The notes under the pieces were generated by a model. That model was not told the DNA's origin. It saw only the letters and a list, made by a program, of their open reading frames with translations, and did not search any database. A DNA stretch of 64,000 bases, taken from assembly GCA_006503535.1 (NCBI GenBank), contig QYRS01000011.1, forward strand, positions 1,178,001 to 1,242,000, read 5' to 3'. Positions 45,463-57,260 of the stretch are shown here, piece after piece; positions within the stretch are counted from its first letter, which is position 1, and every line of letters begins with the position of its first letter. Position numbers and translations under genes: made by a program. The DNA comes from Arthrinium phaeospermum (Eukaryota; Ascomycota; Sordariomycetes; Amphisphaeriales; Apiosporaceae).

Positions 45463-48098
45463 ATGTCCCGCCCCCGGATCCTGTTCCTGGACGCCTACGA
45501 CTCGTTCAGTAACAACATCGTCTCGTTACTGACCGTGCTGCTCGACGCGGATGTTGATGTCTTATCCATTGATGCGCCGGAACTGGCCCCGGCGTCCCCC
45601 GGCTTCCACGATGCGTTGAGACGAAGGCTCCGGCACTACCACGCCGTGGTCTGCGGGCCAGGGCCCGGATCGCCAACCTCCCCAGCCGATGTGGGGCTCA
45701 TCAAGTACATCTGGGAGCTCGAGGACCAGCACCTGCTCCCGGTCCTGGGCATCTGTCTGGGGTTCCAGAGCCTCGCCGTCAGCTGCGGGGCCGGCATCGG
45801 CAGACTGTCCACGGGACTGCACGGCATGATCCGTGTCATCGACCATCGGCCGGACGTGAGCGGTGACACCACCGAAGGCAACATATTCCATGGCGTGCCA
45901 CCATTCAAGGCTACACTGTATCACAGCCTATGCGCCGATGTTGGACAAGACGCCTTAACTGATGCGGACTGGGCGACGAAGAGATGGGCCACGCCGGCGA
46001 AAACCCCCGACATTGTACCACTGGCGTGGGTGGACGAACAACGTTCTGGCTTCGTGGAGCGGATCTTTATGGGAATGAGACATGCGTCGAAACCGTTTTG
46101 GGGCTTGCAGTACCACCCCGAATCGATATGTTCCGAGCCGGCCGGGCACCAAGTCATCAAGAACTGGTTCAGCGAGGCAACGAGGTGGAGCGCTTCAAGG
46201 GGCAGAACGGTGGAGCCCATGTTCTCCCTGCCCGAGTCTGGCCCCACGAAGCCGAGTTTGCTGTCTGGTCCGGCACCAGACTCTCGGGGCTGGGAAGACC
46301 ATAAGAGGTGGCTGCCTTCTCTGGACGGGCCGTCAAAGTACAGCTATACTACGATACCTCTGCCGCCGCATATCGAAGCCCCCGACATTGTGGAAATCCT
46401 ACAGCACAGTAGCCAGGAACACATCATCCTGGACTCGGCCAGCGCCCGTACCAAGCGTATTGGTCTAGACGTGCGGGGGCGCTATAGTATAGTCGCATTG
46501 GATGTCGATGAAGCCCTGCGATTTGAGTATCAAGTCGGGAACAGAGCTGTTACGATCCGTGTACATTCGCAAGGGGATGAGGCCCGCCAGAGCGTGGATC
46601 TCGGCACGGGGTCCATCTGGCACATCCTGGCCGAGTTCCTTGAGACTCGGAGAGTTGCCATTGGGAGCGATGACTCGCCATTCGTCGGAGGTTTCATGGG
46701 ATTTGCGACATATGAATTAGGCCTGGAGTGCATCGATGTGGACATTGTCGAGAAGCGGCAACACAGCAGACCAGACTTGAGCTTTTCGTGGATAACCAAG
46801 AGCATCGTCATTGACCATTTGGAAGGGACCATACGTATTCAGAGCCTACATTCATCGCCTGCCGGTGCATACTCGTGGATGGAGCAAACTAGGGATACCT
46901 TGCAAAGCTCATCACTCTGGACCGATGGACTGAGACTCAACACCGACAAGATCAAGGACGTCGACAACCTGACGCCCCCCATCACACCGACAGTGACCCC
47001 GCCGGCCCCGACCATCGTCGCGCCAGAACCCGACGTGTACGACGCAAAAGTCCGCCAGTGCCAGGACTTCATCGCGGCCGGCGACTCCTACGAGCTCTGT
47101 CTGACCGACCAGACAACCATCCAGCGCACCAAGAGCCCCCAAGAGGCCACCGGCCTCAACGGCCTGCCACCACCCCCGACGCCCAACAACAACAACCACC
47201 ACAGCTGGGCGCCCCCAGCGCCACCAACAAGGTCCCGAGCGCGTGGCAGCTGTACCGCACGCTCCGCGCGCGCCAGCCGGCGCCCTTCGGCTCCTACCTC
47301 CGCCTCGGCGGCGCCACCCTGATCAGCAGCTCGCCCGAGCGCTTCCTCGAGTACACCGCCGACGGCCTGTGCTCCATGCGGCCCATGAAGGGCACCGTCC
47401 GCAAGTCGGGCGCCGTCGCCACGCTCGCGCAGGCGGAGCGGATCCTGCACGTGCCCAAGGAGGAGGCCGAGAACCTCATGATCGTCGACCTCGTCCGCCA
47501 CGACCTGCACAGCGTCTGCGGGCCCGGCCGCGTCACCGTGCCCCAGCTGCTCAAGGTCGAGGAGTACGCCAGCGTCTTCCAGATGATCAGCGTCGTCGAG
47601 GGCCGGTTGCCGGGAACGGCCTCTTCCCCCAACAATAAGAGCACCGTCGGCACGACAACAACTACAAGCAGCACTGCTACTTCATCGAGAAGCAACCACT
47701 ACACGGGCCTAGACGTCCTAGCCGCCAGCCTCCCGCCGGGCTCCATGACAGGCGCCCCCAAGAAGCGCAGCTGCGAGATCCTGCAGGGCATCGAGGGCGC
47801 CCACCACGGCGGCGAGCGCAGCCTCTACTCGGGCGTCGTCGGCTACATGGACGCGGCGGGCCGGGGCGACTGGAGCGTGACGATCCGCAGCCTGTTCCGC
47901 TGGGACGACGAGACGACGGCGGCGGCACCGAACCAGTCCGACGGGCCGCCCGAGACCGAGGTATGGCGCATCGGCGCTGGCGGCGCCGTGACCGCGCTCA
48001 GCACGCCCGCGGGCGAGACGGAGGAGATGCTCGTCAAGCTCAAGGGGCCGCTCGGGATTTTCAGCGAGCAGCAACAGCCGCAGCAGCCTCGTTCCTAG
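45463..48098 (+). CDS. ABZ1: Para-aminobenzoate synthase, fused PabA-PabB (apparent frameshift)
   Basis: Makes 4-amino-4-deoxychorismate from chorismate and glutamine for folate synthesis. The N-terminal glutamine amidotransferase (from 45463) has nucleophile Cys98 in LGICLGFQSL and the His-x-Glu pair in YHPES. An anthranilate synthase component I-like N-terminal region follows (DSAS near 46435; GGFMGFATYELGLE near 46690). The chorismate-binding domain starts with CQDFIAAGDSYELCLT (47060-47105) in the first frame. It continues from about 47225 in another frame (SAWQLYRTLRARQPAPFGSYLRL, MRPMKGTVRKSG, SMTGAPKKRSCEILQGIEG, YSGVVGYMD). No GT-AG intron fits between, since a spliced version would lose conserved residues. 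One extra base would join the halves into about 878 codons. The junction lies in C-rich, CAACAA-rich sequence with two five-C runs (47173-47177, 47212-47216). Confidence 0.88.
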
Positions 48099-48683
48099 TA
48101 GAGAGAAGTCTTGTCGATTTACTCATTCCGGGGCGGCGTTTCCTTAAAAGGGGAGTTCGGGAAGGCTTCGCTCCTGACCCGGTTCATTTTAGACGCATCA
48201 GTGATACTCAACGTATCGGGGGGACATGGCGTTACTTCAACACATCGGGCATTACGCTGTTTTGCATACGGCGTTTCCTTTTCCTTTTTTCAACACGACT
48301 TGGTATATACATTTATTGGATTTGGACACGACGGCGCATTTTCAGATGATGACGACGACAAAGACTCAACGTAGAACGAGATACCCTAAAAGAATATCAG
48401 GCATCATGAAAGTGTCATTTGAGTGGTGCCACGTCCAACTGTAATGCAATCGGCGGTGGCCAATTGGTTATCATACAATTCCATGCCACATAAAACATGC
48501 CAACAATACAATGCCTTGGGAATGGGTCTAGTCATTGTATACAGCGAAAGAAAGAGCAACTTGAAAACAATAATATACTCATACTCCACTCTCATTATGG
48601 AAAAGGGGAGGTAGCTCTCATGGACTGTCCACACCACCGAAATAAGCCATTACTCCCTAACTGCCGCCATCTCCATTCTTCTC
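48099..48683. other. Shared 3' region of convergent genes
   Basis: 585 bp between the stop of the PABA synthase and the stop of SMC1. No gene recognised. Confidence 0.4.
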
Positions 48684-51600
48684 TCATGTGTATTTGCGCA
48701 ACTACAAGACGGGAAGCTGAGTCAGTATACCGATGCCGTTGAAAATAGCAATATATGCCAAGGGGAGGTTTGGGAATGGAACTTACATCAAGGGTTAATG
48801 TGCGCGAGCTATTCACTTCCTGGTCACGATAGACGCCGACCAAACTCTCGCTGTCCTGGAACAGACCCGTCTTGAGACTGATGACGATGAACTGCATGCC
48901 GGGGCCGGCGTGGGTTCGGATGTAGTTCTTAATCTTCTCGACGTTGGCATTGTCCAGGGCGGCGTCAACCTCGTCGAGGACGAAGAAGGGACTCGGCTGG
49001 TAGCTATGGATGGCGAACAAGAGGGCCAAGGCGGCCATGGTCTTCTCGCCACCAGACAGGTGCTCCATGTCGCGGAAGCGCTTGAGCGGCGGCATGGCAT
49101 GGTACTTGATACCCGAGAGATATGGGGCGTCGTTATCCTCCTCCATATCAAGATAGGCCTGGCCACCCAGCGGGTAGGCGTCCGAACGTGTCAGGTCCTT
49201 GTACACTTGGGAGATCTGCTCCGAGATGTGTTTGAAGGCCTTGTTGAACAGCTCGTAACGCTTCGCCTTGACTGCGTCGAATGCGTCTTTGGCGACCTTG
49301 TGTGCGGCCTTGGACGCTTCCCACTCTTGCTCAATAGACTTGAGACGGGTCTCGACGGCCTCTAATCGTTCCATGGCACGCATGTTGGGGTTGAGCTTCT
49401 CCAACTCGGACGTCAACGAAGAAATCTTTTCTTGCAGCTTTTCTTCAATGCTTTCGTCATCGGGCTGTGGGAGTTGGTTAGTACTGGTTGGTTCAAGAGG
49501 GGAAGAGGCGGCAGGGCATATCAACTTACATCTCGGAGCTCTTCATCCAGGCTCTCAAAGTCGATCTCAATGCCATAATCATTCATAGCTTCTTCCATGG
49601 TCTCGTCGGCTTCGTCCACATCCATAGCGTCCTCGTCATCGTCATGCAAGACATTGGCGGTGTTAGGCAGACTATCCAGGCTACCTTCAGCAAGCGGGAT
49701 GTTGATCTGCTCCAGCCTACAGCGTTTCAGCAATGTGTTTTGCTTTCGCTGTTGGTCTGAACGTCACGCTCCAGGTCATTGATGGCTTTTTGCCTGCTTT
49801 CAATATCCTTGCTCCGCTTCTGGACCTCTGACTTGGCGTCGTTAACCTTTTCTGTCCGCTTAGCGTATTCGGCCTTTCGAGTTTCGAGCTCTTCCTGCAA
49901 CGCTTCGAGGGTATCTTGATCGGCGCCCATGGACTCCTCGATCGCTGCCTTCTCTGCTTCGTAGGTCTGGATGTCTTTTTGGATCCGCTTTAGCCTGTCT
50001 TGCATCTGCTGGACTCTTCTTTCCGTGTCGGCGTGCTTGGAGATCTCCCAATTAAGGCTGGTGTTAAGCCGCGACTTTTGGACCTCGAACTGCTTGCGCT
50101 TCTCCTCAGCCTCCTGCTCCAGGCTGCCCTGTTGAGCCTCGTACGCACGGATGTCGCTATAGCCAAGCCTTTTACAGAAGTCCGCGAAGATCTTATCTTG
50201 GACCTGAGCAATCGCAGATTCGAACTTTTCAACCGACGCCCGCGTCTTCTGAAGCTTGTTGTCCTCTTCCTTGTACTTGGGCTGCCACTCCTTAAGCTGG
50301 CGCTTGCAGCTATCTAGTTCTCCCTTTTTGCTGCTCAGGTTCTTCTCGAAAGCCTGAAGCTCTTGCCGGGCATAAGTGAACTGCTGTTCAAGATCCGAGA
50401 GCTGGAGCTGCAGGTTCTCCTCAGCCGAGCCACGACGATCAGTCTTAGGCAACTTTTCGATTTCCTCCTTGTACTTGTCGGCCATTTTGTACAGGTTCTG
50501 GACATCATGGTCCTCGAAGCGTCGCTTGCCCTTAGAGTAATCAACACGACCACCTGTCATGTTACCGGACTTGTGAACAACAGCGCCCTGGAGCGTCACG
50601 GCTTTCACGTGGATCTTTCTAGTATAGCATATCTCGCTCGCAACTTTCAGGTCGTCGCACACAACAGAGTCGCCACAGGCGTGAGACATGGCACGCTCGA
50701 GAGAAGAGTCGAAGTCGATGGTGTCGATGGTCAAGCGCGAACCAGGGTGACCCTTGACTGCAGGATTGATGGTGCGAACTTTGACATTGTCCAGCGGTAT
50801 GAAGGTCAGTGGGAAGAAACGTTTGGTCTTGAGATACGTTACACATTCGCGGCCAGTATCCGTCGTGTCGACAATGACAGAGTCAAAGTGCATTCCGAGG
50901 GCCGTGATGACAGCCTCGTCGTATTTCTTCTGCTTGGGTTTGCACAAATCGCCGACGCGACCCTTGACGCCTGGGTACATCCGCTTGAGCTCGGTCACCA
51001 TCTCCTTCATCCTAGCCTCCTTATTGCTCTGGCGGATACCGGCATTGGCTTCGTCGATCTTTTTGAGCACGTCCTGCAGTTTTTCGTCAAGCTCCGTTCT
51101 TCGCTGGTTCGTTCTCACTCGTTCGGACTGGATCGAGTTGAACTCCTTTTTCTTGGCGTCGATATCCGTCGAGAGTTGCTTCGCCGTAGCCTGCATTTGA
51201 TCCCGACGCTCCTTGGTCGTAGCAACATCGTTCTCGAGCTTCTCCACGCCAGCCTGGTAGGTATCAACCTTGCCCTTCAGACTGTTCACTGTAACCTCGT
51301 CCGTTTTCAGCTGGCGGATTAAGTTCTCCAGCTTGGCCTGGTTCTCAGAAGACTTGGCCATGGCCTGCGCGCGGAGGGTGTTGTATTCCTTGCGGTCCGC
51401 GTCGCTCAAAGCCCGGCCTTGGTTCTTCATTGTCTCCTGCCACTGGTCCTCATACTGCTTCTGGGCTTTTTGGGCGATGCCAAGGTCTTTCTCGATCTTG
51501 GCGATGGCGGCAGCCTGTTCCTCGCGTTCCTTGCTCACCGATTCGACTCGCTTACGGAGCTTCTCTGCCTCTTGTTGAGTTTGCTGGATTTTGGCGTCAA

Positions 51601-52670
51601 TGGGAACAAGGCTCGATTCTTTCTCTTCGAGGTCCCTCTCGTGTTTCTTGATCTGTCGCTCAACCTTGTTCACCTCCTTAGCTGCTTCCACCTGGCCTCT
51701 GCGGGCATTCTCGAGTTTCTTTTCGAAGGCCTCGACGTTCCGGCGGAACTCCTTTAGGTTCTCTTGATGTTCCTGGATCTTAGCACTGGACTCATCCATA
51801 ACGCGCTGGAACCGGTAGAGCTTCCACAAGATGTGCGTCACAATGGCGGCATTGCGCTCTTCAGTCTTGCTCTGGAAGTTGTCGGCCTCCTTTTTTTGCT
51901 CTTGGTACTGCTTGAGCTCCGAGTTGATGCCGCGACGGCGCTGGAGGTGGAAATTGGACTCCTCGCCGGTCTTTTCGGCATTGGCTTGCAGCTCTTCGTA
52001 TTCGGCTTTGTAGTCCAGACTGCCCGATATTTGCTCGATGAGGCGCGTGAGATCCTGGGGAGACTGGCCAGCAATCGCCTCGACATCTCCCTGGAACACA
52101 AGAAAGTTGCGCGCCTTGATCAGGATGTTTTCAGACTCCAAGGAGTCGTTGTATTGTTGGGCGGTAACGACGCGATCATTGATGCGGTACTCGCTGGAGC
52201 CGGAAGCTGTGATGGAGCGCTTCCATCGCTGTTCGTCGCCCGCATCGTCCTCGTACACAGCCATGACCCAAGCCGTCTTCGGGTCGCCGCGGCCGGGCCG
52301 CTGCGAGTCTTGCGAGTCGCCATTTGCATCTCCGTTTGTGTGGCCGTTGGTGGCGGGAGCATCGGCGGAGCCGTCATCGTTGATCTTGGACGTTTTGAGC
52401 ACGCGGCCACGGTAGACCAGATCCTTGAGATGTGAGGAACGTAGATGCGAAGACTTTATACCCAGGACGAAGGATATAGCATCCATAGAATTGGATTTGC
52501 CTGATCCATTGGGGCCGATGATGGACGTGAAGTAGGAGTCGCCGAATAGCAGGATGTGGTGTCCTTTGTAGGACTTGAAGTCTATTTCAAGTCAGCTTGA
52601 GCAATGGCAACGGGAGGGAGCATGGCGGCGGAGACGTACTGAAGAGCTCAAGGCGTATGAGCTTCCCCAT
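48684..52670 (-). CDS. SMC1: SMC1, cohesin subunit (one apparent frameshift)
   Basis: The ATPase arm of cohesin that, with Smc3 and the kleisin Scc1, holds sister chromatids together. Minus-strand exons are 52670-52640, 52581-49530, 49464-48787 and 48701-48684; introns of 58, 65 and 85 nt. The 31-nt first exon encodes MGKLIRLELF plus one base. Walker A is GPNGSGKSNS near residue 33, followed by long coiled coils, the hinge near residues 500-650 (YPGVKGRVGDLCKPKQKKYDEAV), the second coil, signature LSGGEKTMAALALLF and Walker B FFVLDEVDAALD. The final 18-nt exon supplies the family-like end LRKYT. In exon 2 the frame breaks at a four-base T run (49738-49741, A run on the coding strand) between TNSESK and LLKRCRLEQINIPL. 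With one added base the exon phases agree exactly and the protein is about 1259 aa, the usual length. Confidence 0.95.
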
Positions 52671-54445
52671 CTTGAATGCACTGTGCCTGCGACACTGCTG
52701 CTGGTTGTCGGTTTGGGAGGATCGTAAGGACGCGCGACGTTTTGCGACAACGCGCCTAAAGGTTTAAGGTGGGGAGTTGGTTGTGGTCGCGGGCGTGCGG
52801 TGTTCAAGGTCCTCCCGGTAAGGACATTTCAGGCTTCGCGGACGAATTCAGTTAGAGGCGCGGGCAATGGGCAGGTTCTATACAAACGATACCGGAAAAG
52901 TGATCGGTTGGTAATTTTTACAATCGTGGGTAAGCTTTGCAGATTCCTGTTGCTCGGTGAGGTAGCAGTATCGCGAGGTAATGCTACTATTGAACGACCT
53001 GCTTGGCTGGACCTACTGGGTAGCTCAGCCTGGAACATTGAATTAATTGACCCCAAATGCATAAAAGCACGCGGTGGGGGGACTTTCACAACGCGTGGAA
53101 GGTACAATCTGATCTGGGACGCGTTGCCTGTCAATAAGAGCTTTGCCAGTTGGAAAGCTGCTACCGGCCCGTTCAGGAGCGCCAGGCTACAAGAAGAGGC
53201 CCGTCTGATACGGGACGCAAAGCCAGTATTCGATAGGCGCAGGGTACAGGCGTTGCGGCGTGCCCAGGGCCGGGTGGAAGTGACATCGAATTGATTTACG
53301 AGTTCAGATCTACCTACGCTCCACTATGGGGAAGCCAAGCGTGGCTGCCTCGTACCTACATCCCTCCTCTCCTTACGTAGGTGGTGATGGATTGTACTTT
53401 CCACAGGGTAACCTAGTACATGCACGCACATGGAGCGGTGATAGCTGAAGCGATAGGTGGCTCGCTCTGGGCCTCTGGTTGCGCAGGTGCTGCAGGGTCA
53501 GACGTCACCCTTTCTGGAGCACAACACCGGGTCCTTGAATCCCCTCGACCACAGGCCAAGTTTTCTGGAAATCCCAACATGCGATCTCATGCAACCGGCT
53601 CGCTATCGTCATCTGAGGGCCCAGGGCAGGAGCAATAAATACCACACATGCACTCCCAATAATTGCCAACAGGGTGGTGTTTCCGTTAACGTGTTTTCCA
53701 AGCACAGACAGGCCTGCAACTTACTTTACCTAGTCACATTAATACATCAATACCTACATCATACATACCTGAGGCCATCCCACTGGCATTCTCGCATCGA
53801 ACCCGGTTTATTTAAGACCTGCGCATTCCTTGACGGGAGGCCTGCTGAAGCCCCTACTTTAGTCAGAAGCCCAATTTACCCTGTCTTTGCAGCCTGTACG
53901 GAGCTGTAGCAGTAGGCGTCAGTTCGATTCCACAACGGCCTCGGCCAATTACAGGCCGGCAACACAACACGATCCTGAGCCGCAATCGTCTAGAGGACGG
54001 CAGCAAGGCCTCGTCCCTTCACCAAGCTTCGCCGAATACAAAGGATAATCTGCCGCCACACCTCAACAACTGCACTATCGACGCCGTGCGCTACTCAGTA
54101 GGTAGTCACACGTGTCGGCCCTTTGCTATCCAACCGGGTCACAAGCTCAGCACGCAACCACCCTACTCGGCAGACCGACGCATACCCAAGCAGGTTCGCG
54201 ACGCATTCACAGCAACTATATACGCAAATCCTCCTCATAGCTGCAGTACAGACTGCATATTCTTTTGGGGGAAGTCCATCCACTTGCCTAGCGTCTGTCT
54301 TGACCCTTAAAGATCCAGATACCCCTCCCAGCAGCGATCGTGAGTATCCCCAATCCCCAAACTCAATTTCGGCGCCTTTTGTTCAGATGCCTATCTATAC
54401 ATTTCCGCTGGGATTGCATCGAAGTTCAACTTCTCTCGCGCACAC
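52671..54445. promoter_or_regulatory. Divergent region between SMC1 and GPC1
   Basis: 1.78 kb between divergent starts. A plus-strand frame at 52800-53294 (164 codons) and another at 53457-53909 show no domain, codon bias or family resemblance, so I do not call them genes. The last several hundred bases before GPC1 are CA-rich and resemble a long 5' leader. Confidence 0.4.
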
Positions 54446-56260
54446 ATGGCTGACAAGATTGTCCTCAGGGGAGCAAACGCTCTGCGTCGAGTCTCATTCC
54501 GCCACGACCTCGAGCAATACCCTTACCGTACTATAGCAGAGATGGCTGAAATGGGGAGCGTCCCCATGCCCATACCGGGCGCGACATCGGATGGCGGCCT
54601 CACCGAGGGCGAAACAGCTGCAACATCCGATGGAGCTGGCACGCCGCCGCTCGGCACCTCGCCATCATCAGAGCCCGCCCTTGGTGATACCCCTATCCTT
54701 GGGCCCCAGAAGAGCCCGCGCTTGTCGAGGAACGGGTCCTTTTCGGCCAGTAGCTCTTATCAGGAGGACTGGGATGCTATTCCTCCCTTGGATCGCCTGA
54801 CCGTCCTCGACCTGCTGGACAACTTCGCTCTGCCGGCGCAGATCGAGAAGATACAGCGGGGCATTTCCGCGCAGAGAGAGAAGGTGCGCAAGTCGCGCGC
54901 TGCCCTCAAGTCCAGGAGCCAAGGGGCCAAAGAGCGCATGGTGGAAGAATGGCGGCGACGCGTGCCTTCGGCGGACGAGCAACTCGAACGCTATCGCTCG
55001 CAGATGAAGAAGAGCGTGGAGAAGCTCGGCAACCAATGGAACGACACCAAAGTCATCACACTCCGCGAGAAGGTCTCCTTCGTCTGCGCCGTCATGAACA
55101 TCTTCATCAGTGGATACCTGATCGGCGGTTACCCCGAGTATTTCCACCTCTGGTACACGGCGCAGCTACTCTATTTCATGCCGATCCGTTTCTTCACGTA
55201 CCACCGACGCGGCTACCACTACTTCCTCGCGGATCTATGCTACTTCGTCAACTTCCTGCTCCTCTTCAGCCTCTGGGTGTTTCCTTCGTCCAAGCGCCTC
55301 TTCACCGCTGCCTACTGTCTCGCCTTTGGCAACAACGCCGTCGCCATTATACTGTGGCGGAACTCGCTCGTGTTTCACAGCTTCGACAAGGTCACGTCCC
55401 TCTTCATACACATCATGCCGTGTGCTACGCTGCATTGCATCGTGCATCTCATTTCGCCAGAGCTGCAACAAGCCAAATTCCCCGCTATATATGCCGTCAA
55501 GACGGCCCCGACCGGGTCGGCAACTGCGTACGCAAACATTCTGTCAATGCTGGCGTGGAGCACCGTCCCGTACCTGATCTGGCAGTTGTCGTACTACTTC
55601 CTCATCACGGTGCGCCGCCGGGAAAAGATCGCGGCCGGCCGGCCGACTTCTTACACCTGGCTCCGGAAATCCTACGCCAAGACGTGGATCGGCAAGATTG
55701 TCCTGTCGCTGCCCGACGCCCTGCAGGAGCCGGCCTTCATGTTCGTCCAGTACAGCTACGCCGTGCTGACGATGCTCCCGTGCTCGCTGTGGTTCAACAG
55801 CCGCTGGGCGTCGGGGGCCTTCCTGGTCGTGGTCTTCTCGTGGAGCATCTACAACGGCTCCACCTTCTACATTGACGTGTTCGGCAAGCGTTTCCAGAAG
55901 GAGCTCGAGAACATGAAGGCCGAGGTCCAGAAGTGGCAGACGAGCCCCGAGCTCATGCTCCAGTCCCCGCTCCTGACGCCCATGCCCGACGGCAAGCCGG
56001 CGCCCCTCGACGCCGCGGCCGCCGCGTTCCGGGAGGAGGACCGCGCCGCCAAGGAGGGCACCATCCGCGCCGTCGACCCCGCCACCGCCAGGTCGATGGA
56101 TGTGGACGAGATCCCCATGTTGAATGACGAGAAGCCCCACTCCGTGGACGGGGTTCGGGAATATGATGTCACCTCGACCGCCGTCGACACCGACTCGGGC
56201 GCCCGAGATGTGGCGAGAGAGCGGAAGTCTCATGCCGCAAGTAACCAATCTACTGAGTGA
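54446..56260 (+). CDS. GPC1: Glycerophosphocholine acyltransferase 1 (DUF2838 membrane protein)
   Basis: Intronless, 604 aa. The family (yeast Gpc1) acylates glycerophosphocholine with acyl-CoA to give lysophosphatidylcholine, feeding a deacylation-reacylation route that remodels phosphatidylcholine. The N-terminal ~110 residues are disordered (Ser/Thr/Pro/Gly). A coiled, basic stretch follows (QIEKIQRGISAQREKVRKSRAALKSR split over 130-160). Then a membrane domain of about eight hydrophobic segments runs from about 210 to 490. Family motifs include FFTYHRRGYHYFLADLCYFVN, FGNNAVAIILWRNSLVFHS and TSLFIHIMPCATLHCIVH, with His residues that are candidates for the active site. The cytosolic C-tail is acidic. 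The start is the first ATG of the frame. A second in-frame Met lies at codon 33. Confidence 0.9.
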   Translation: MADKIVLRGANALRRVSFRHDLEQYPYRTIAEMAEMGSVPMPIPGATSDGGLTEGETAATSDGAGTPPLGTSPSSEPALGDTPILGPQKSPRLSRNGSFSASSSYQEDWDAIPPLDRLTVLDLLDNFALPAQIEKIQRGISAQREKVRKSRAALKSRSQGAKERMVEEWRRRVPSADEQLERYRSQMKKSVEKLGNQWNDTKVITLREKVSFVCAVMNIFISGYLIGGYPEYFHLWYTAQLLYFMPIRFFTYHRRGYHYFLADLCYFVNFLLLFSLWVFPSSKRLFTAAYCLAFGNNAVAIILWRNSLVFHSFDKVTSLFIHIMPCATLHCIVHLISPELQQAKFPAIYAVKTAPTGSATAYANILSMLAWSTVPYLIWQLSYYFLITVRRREKIAAGRPTSYTWLRKSYAKTWIGKIVLSLPDALQEPAFMFVQYSYAVLTMLPCSLWFNSRWASGAFLVVVFSWSIYNGSTFYIDVFGKRFQKELENMKAEVQKWQTSPELMLQSPLLTPMPDGKPAPLDAAAAAFREEDRAAKEGTIRAVDPATARSMDVDEIPMLNDEKPHSVDGVREYDVTSTAVDTDSGARDVARERKSHAASNQSTE

Positions 56261-57260
56261 TGGATATGACTAAGTACGAATTACACAAACACACACACAC
56301 TTTCTCTAGGTACTTTTTGGTTGGCTGCGCGGCGTTGGCGTTAAGACACACGGACTGTCCCTTTTCCACCTTGATCGGGAGGCATGTTTTGGACCTTTCT
56401 GGTTTCTTTGTACGTAGCTTCATGTGCATTTGGTCCGGTTGTGGGAGGTTCCACCAGTAGCATTAGGATGGATTATCTTGTAACTACCGGGCGTTTTCTG
56501 GTCAGGCCGCAACACAGTAACATAGGAATATTTCCCTCGGCGGGAGAGAAGATTGGTAGATGGGAAGTAGGTGATTCCGTACTCGAGAAAGAGGAACGGG
56601 CGTTTTGTTTCTCAAATCGATACCCTTGCAAATTACACCCAACCCTTTATTAATCACACATTCACACAACACGCCCTCTCATGGAGGCCATGCAGAAAAA
56701 TAAATATAATGATCGCTACTAGTCTGGAGGTAGTCAATGCGCTGTACTTTCGTATCTATATTTGCTACGAGAGCTGGCGTTCATATGTGGCTCGTAAATG
56801 CCACTGGCGTCCACTGATATTGTACAACCACAGTTGTCTACCCTATCTGGCATACAACAGGGTGCGTTTCCCCCCTCTTAGCACATGCTCTTTGCTCATA
56901 AAAGGGTTTCTCCCCTTATTCTTCCTATTTTCCCACCCGTGTTTGAAGACGAGCGCTGAAACCATGAGCTGCCTTGCAAGCCTTGCTAGCCAGATAAATC
57001 TCGGCTTCCTGCAAATGGAAGACGCCATTCCATTCATGCCATGCCATTGCCATGGCGCGTGCTCAAAAGCCAGATTCATACCTAAACGCCAATAAATGCA
57101 ACCGAGCCCTCGGGGTATTCCTTGTGAAATTCGTCAACATGGACCGTCCAGTCGTAACCACGGATTGAGTAGTGTCCGTTTCATTATAAGCACAGTGGTG
57201 TTCTGAGTCGAGCTTTCGTACGTAAACATGAGGAGTTGGGAGTTGGTGGTCGACAGCCTT
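56261..57260. other. Shared 3' region of convergent genes GPC1 and CDH1
   Basis: 1.0 kb between two stop codons. The plus-strand frame at 56571-57095 has no domain, and its Lys/Cys-rich reading looks fortuitous. No RNA gene recognised. Confidence 0.4.

Noticed and set aside
50363..52435. Open frames of 319 and 223 codons on the plus strand
   Set aside because: They are antisense shadows of the SMC1 coiled-coil exon. The leucine-rich look comes from reversed Glu/Lys codons.
52800..53294. 164-codon frame upstream of SMC1
   Set aside because: No domain, no codon bias and no leader signals. It lies within a divergent intergenic region. It could be a lineage-specific gene, but I cannot support it.
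53900..53960. A GTTCGATTCC string resembling a tRNA T-loop
   Set aside because: No matching acceptor, D or anticodon stems can be folded around it.
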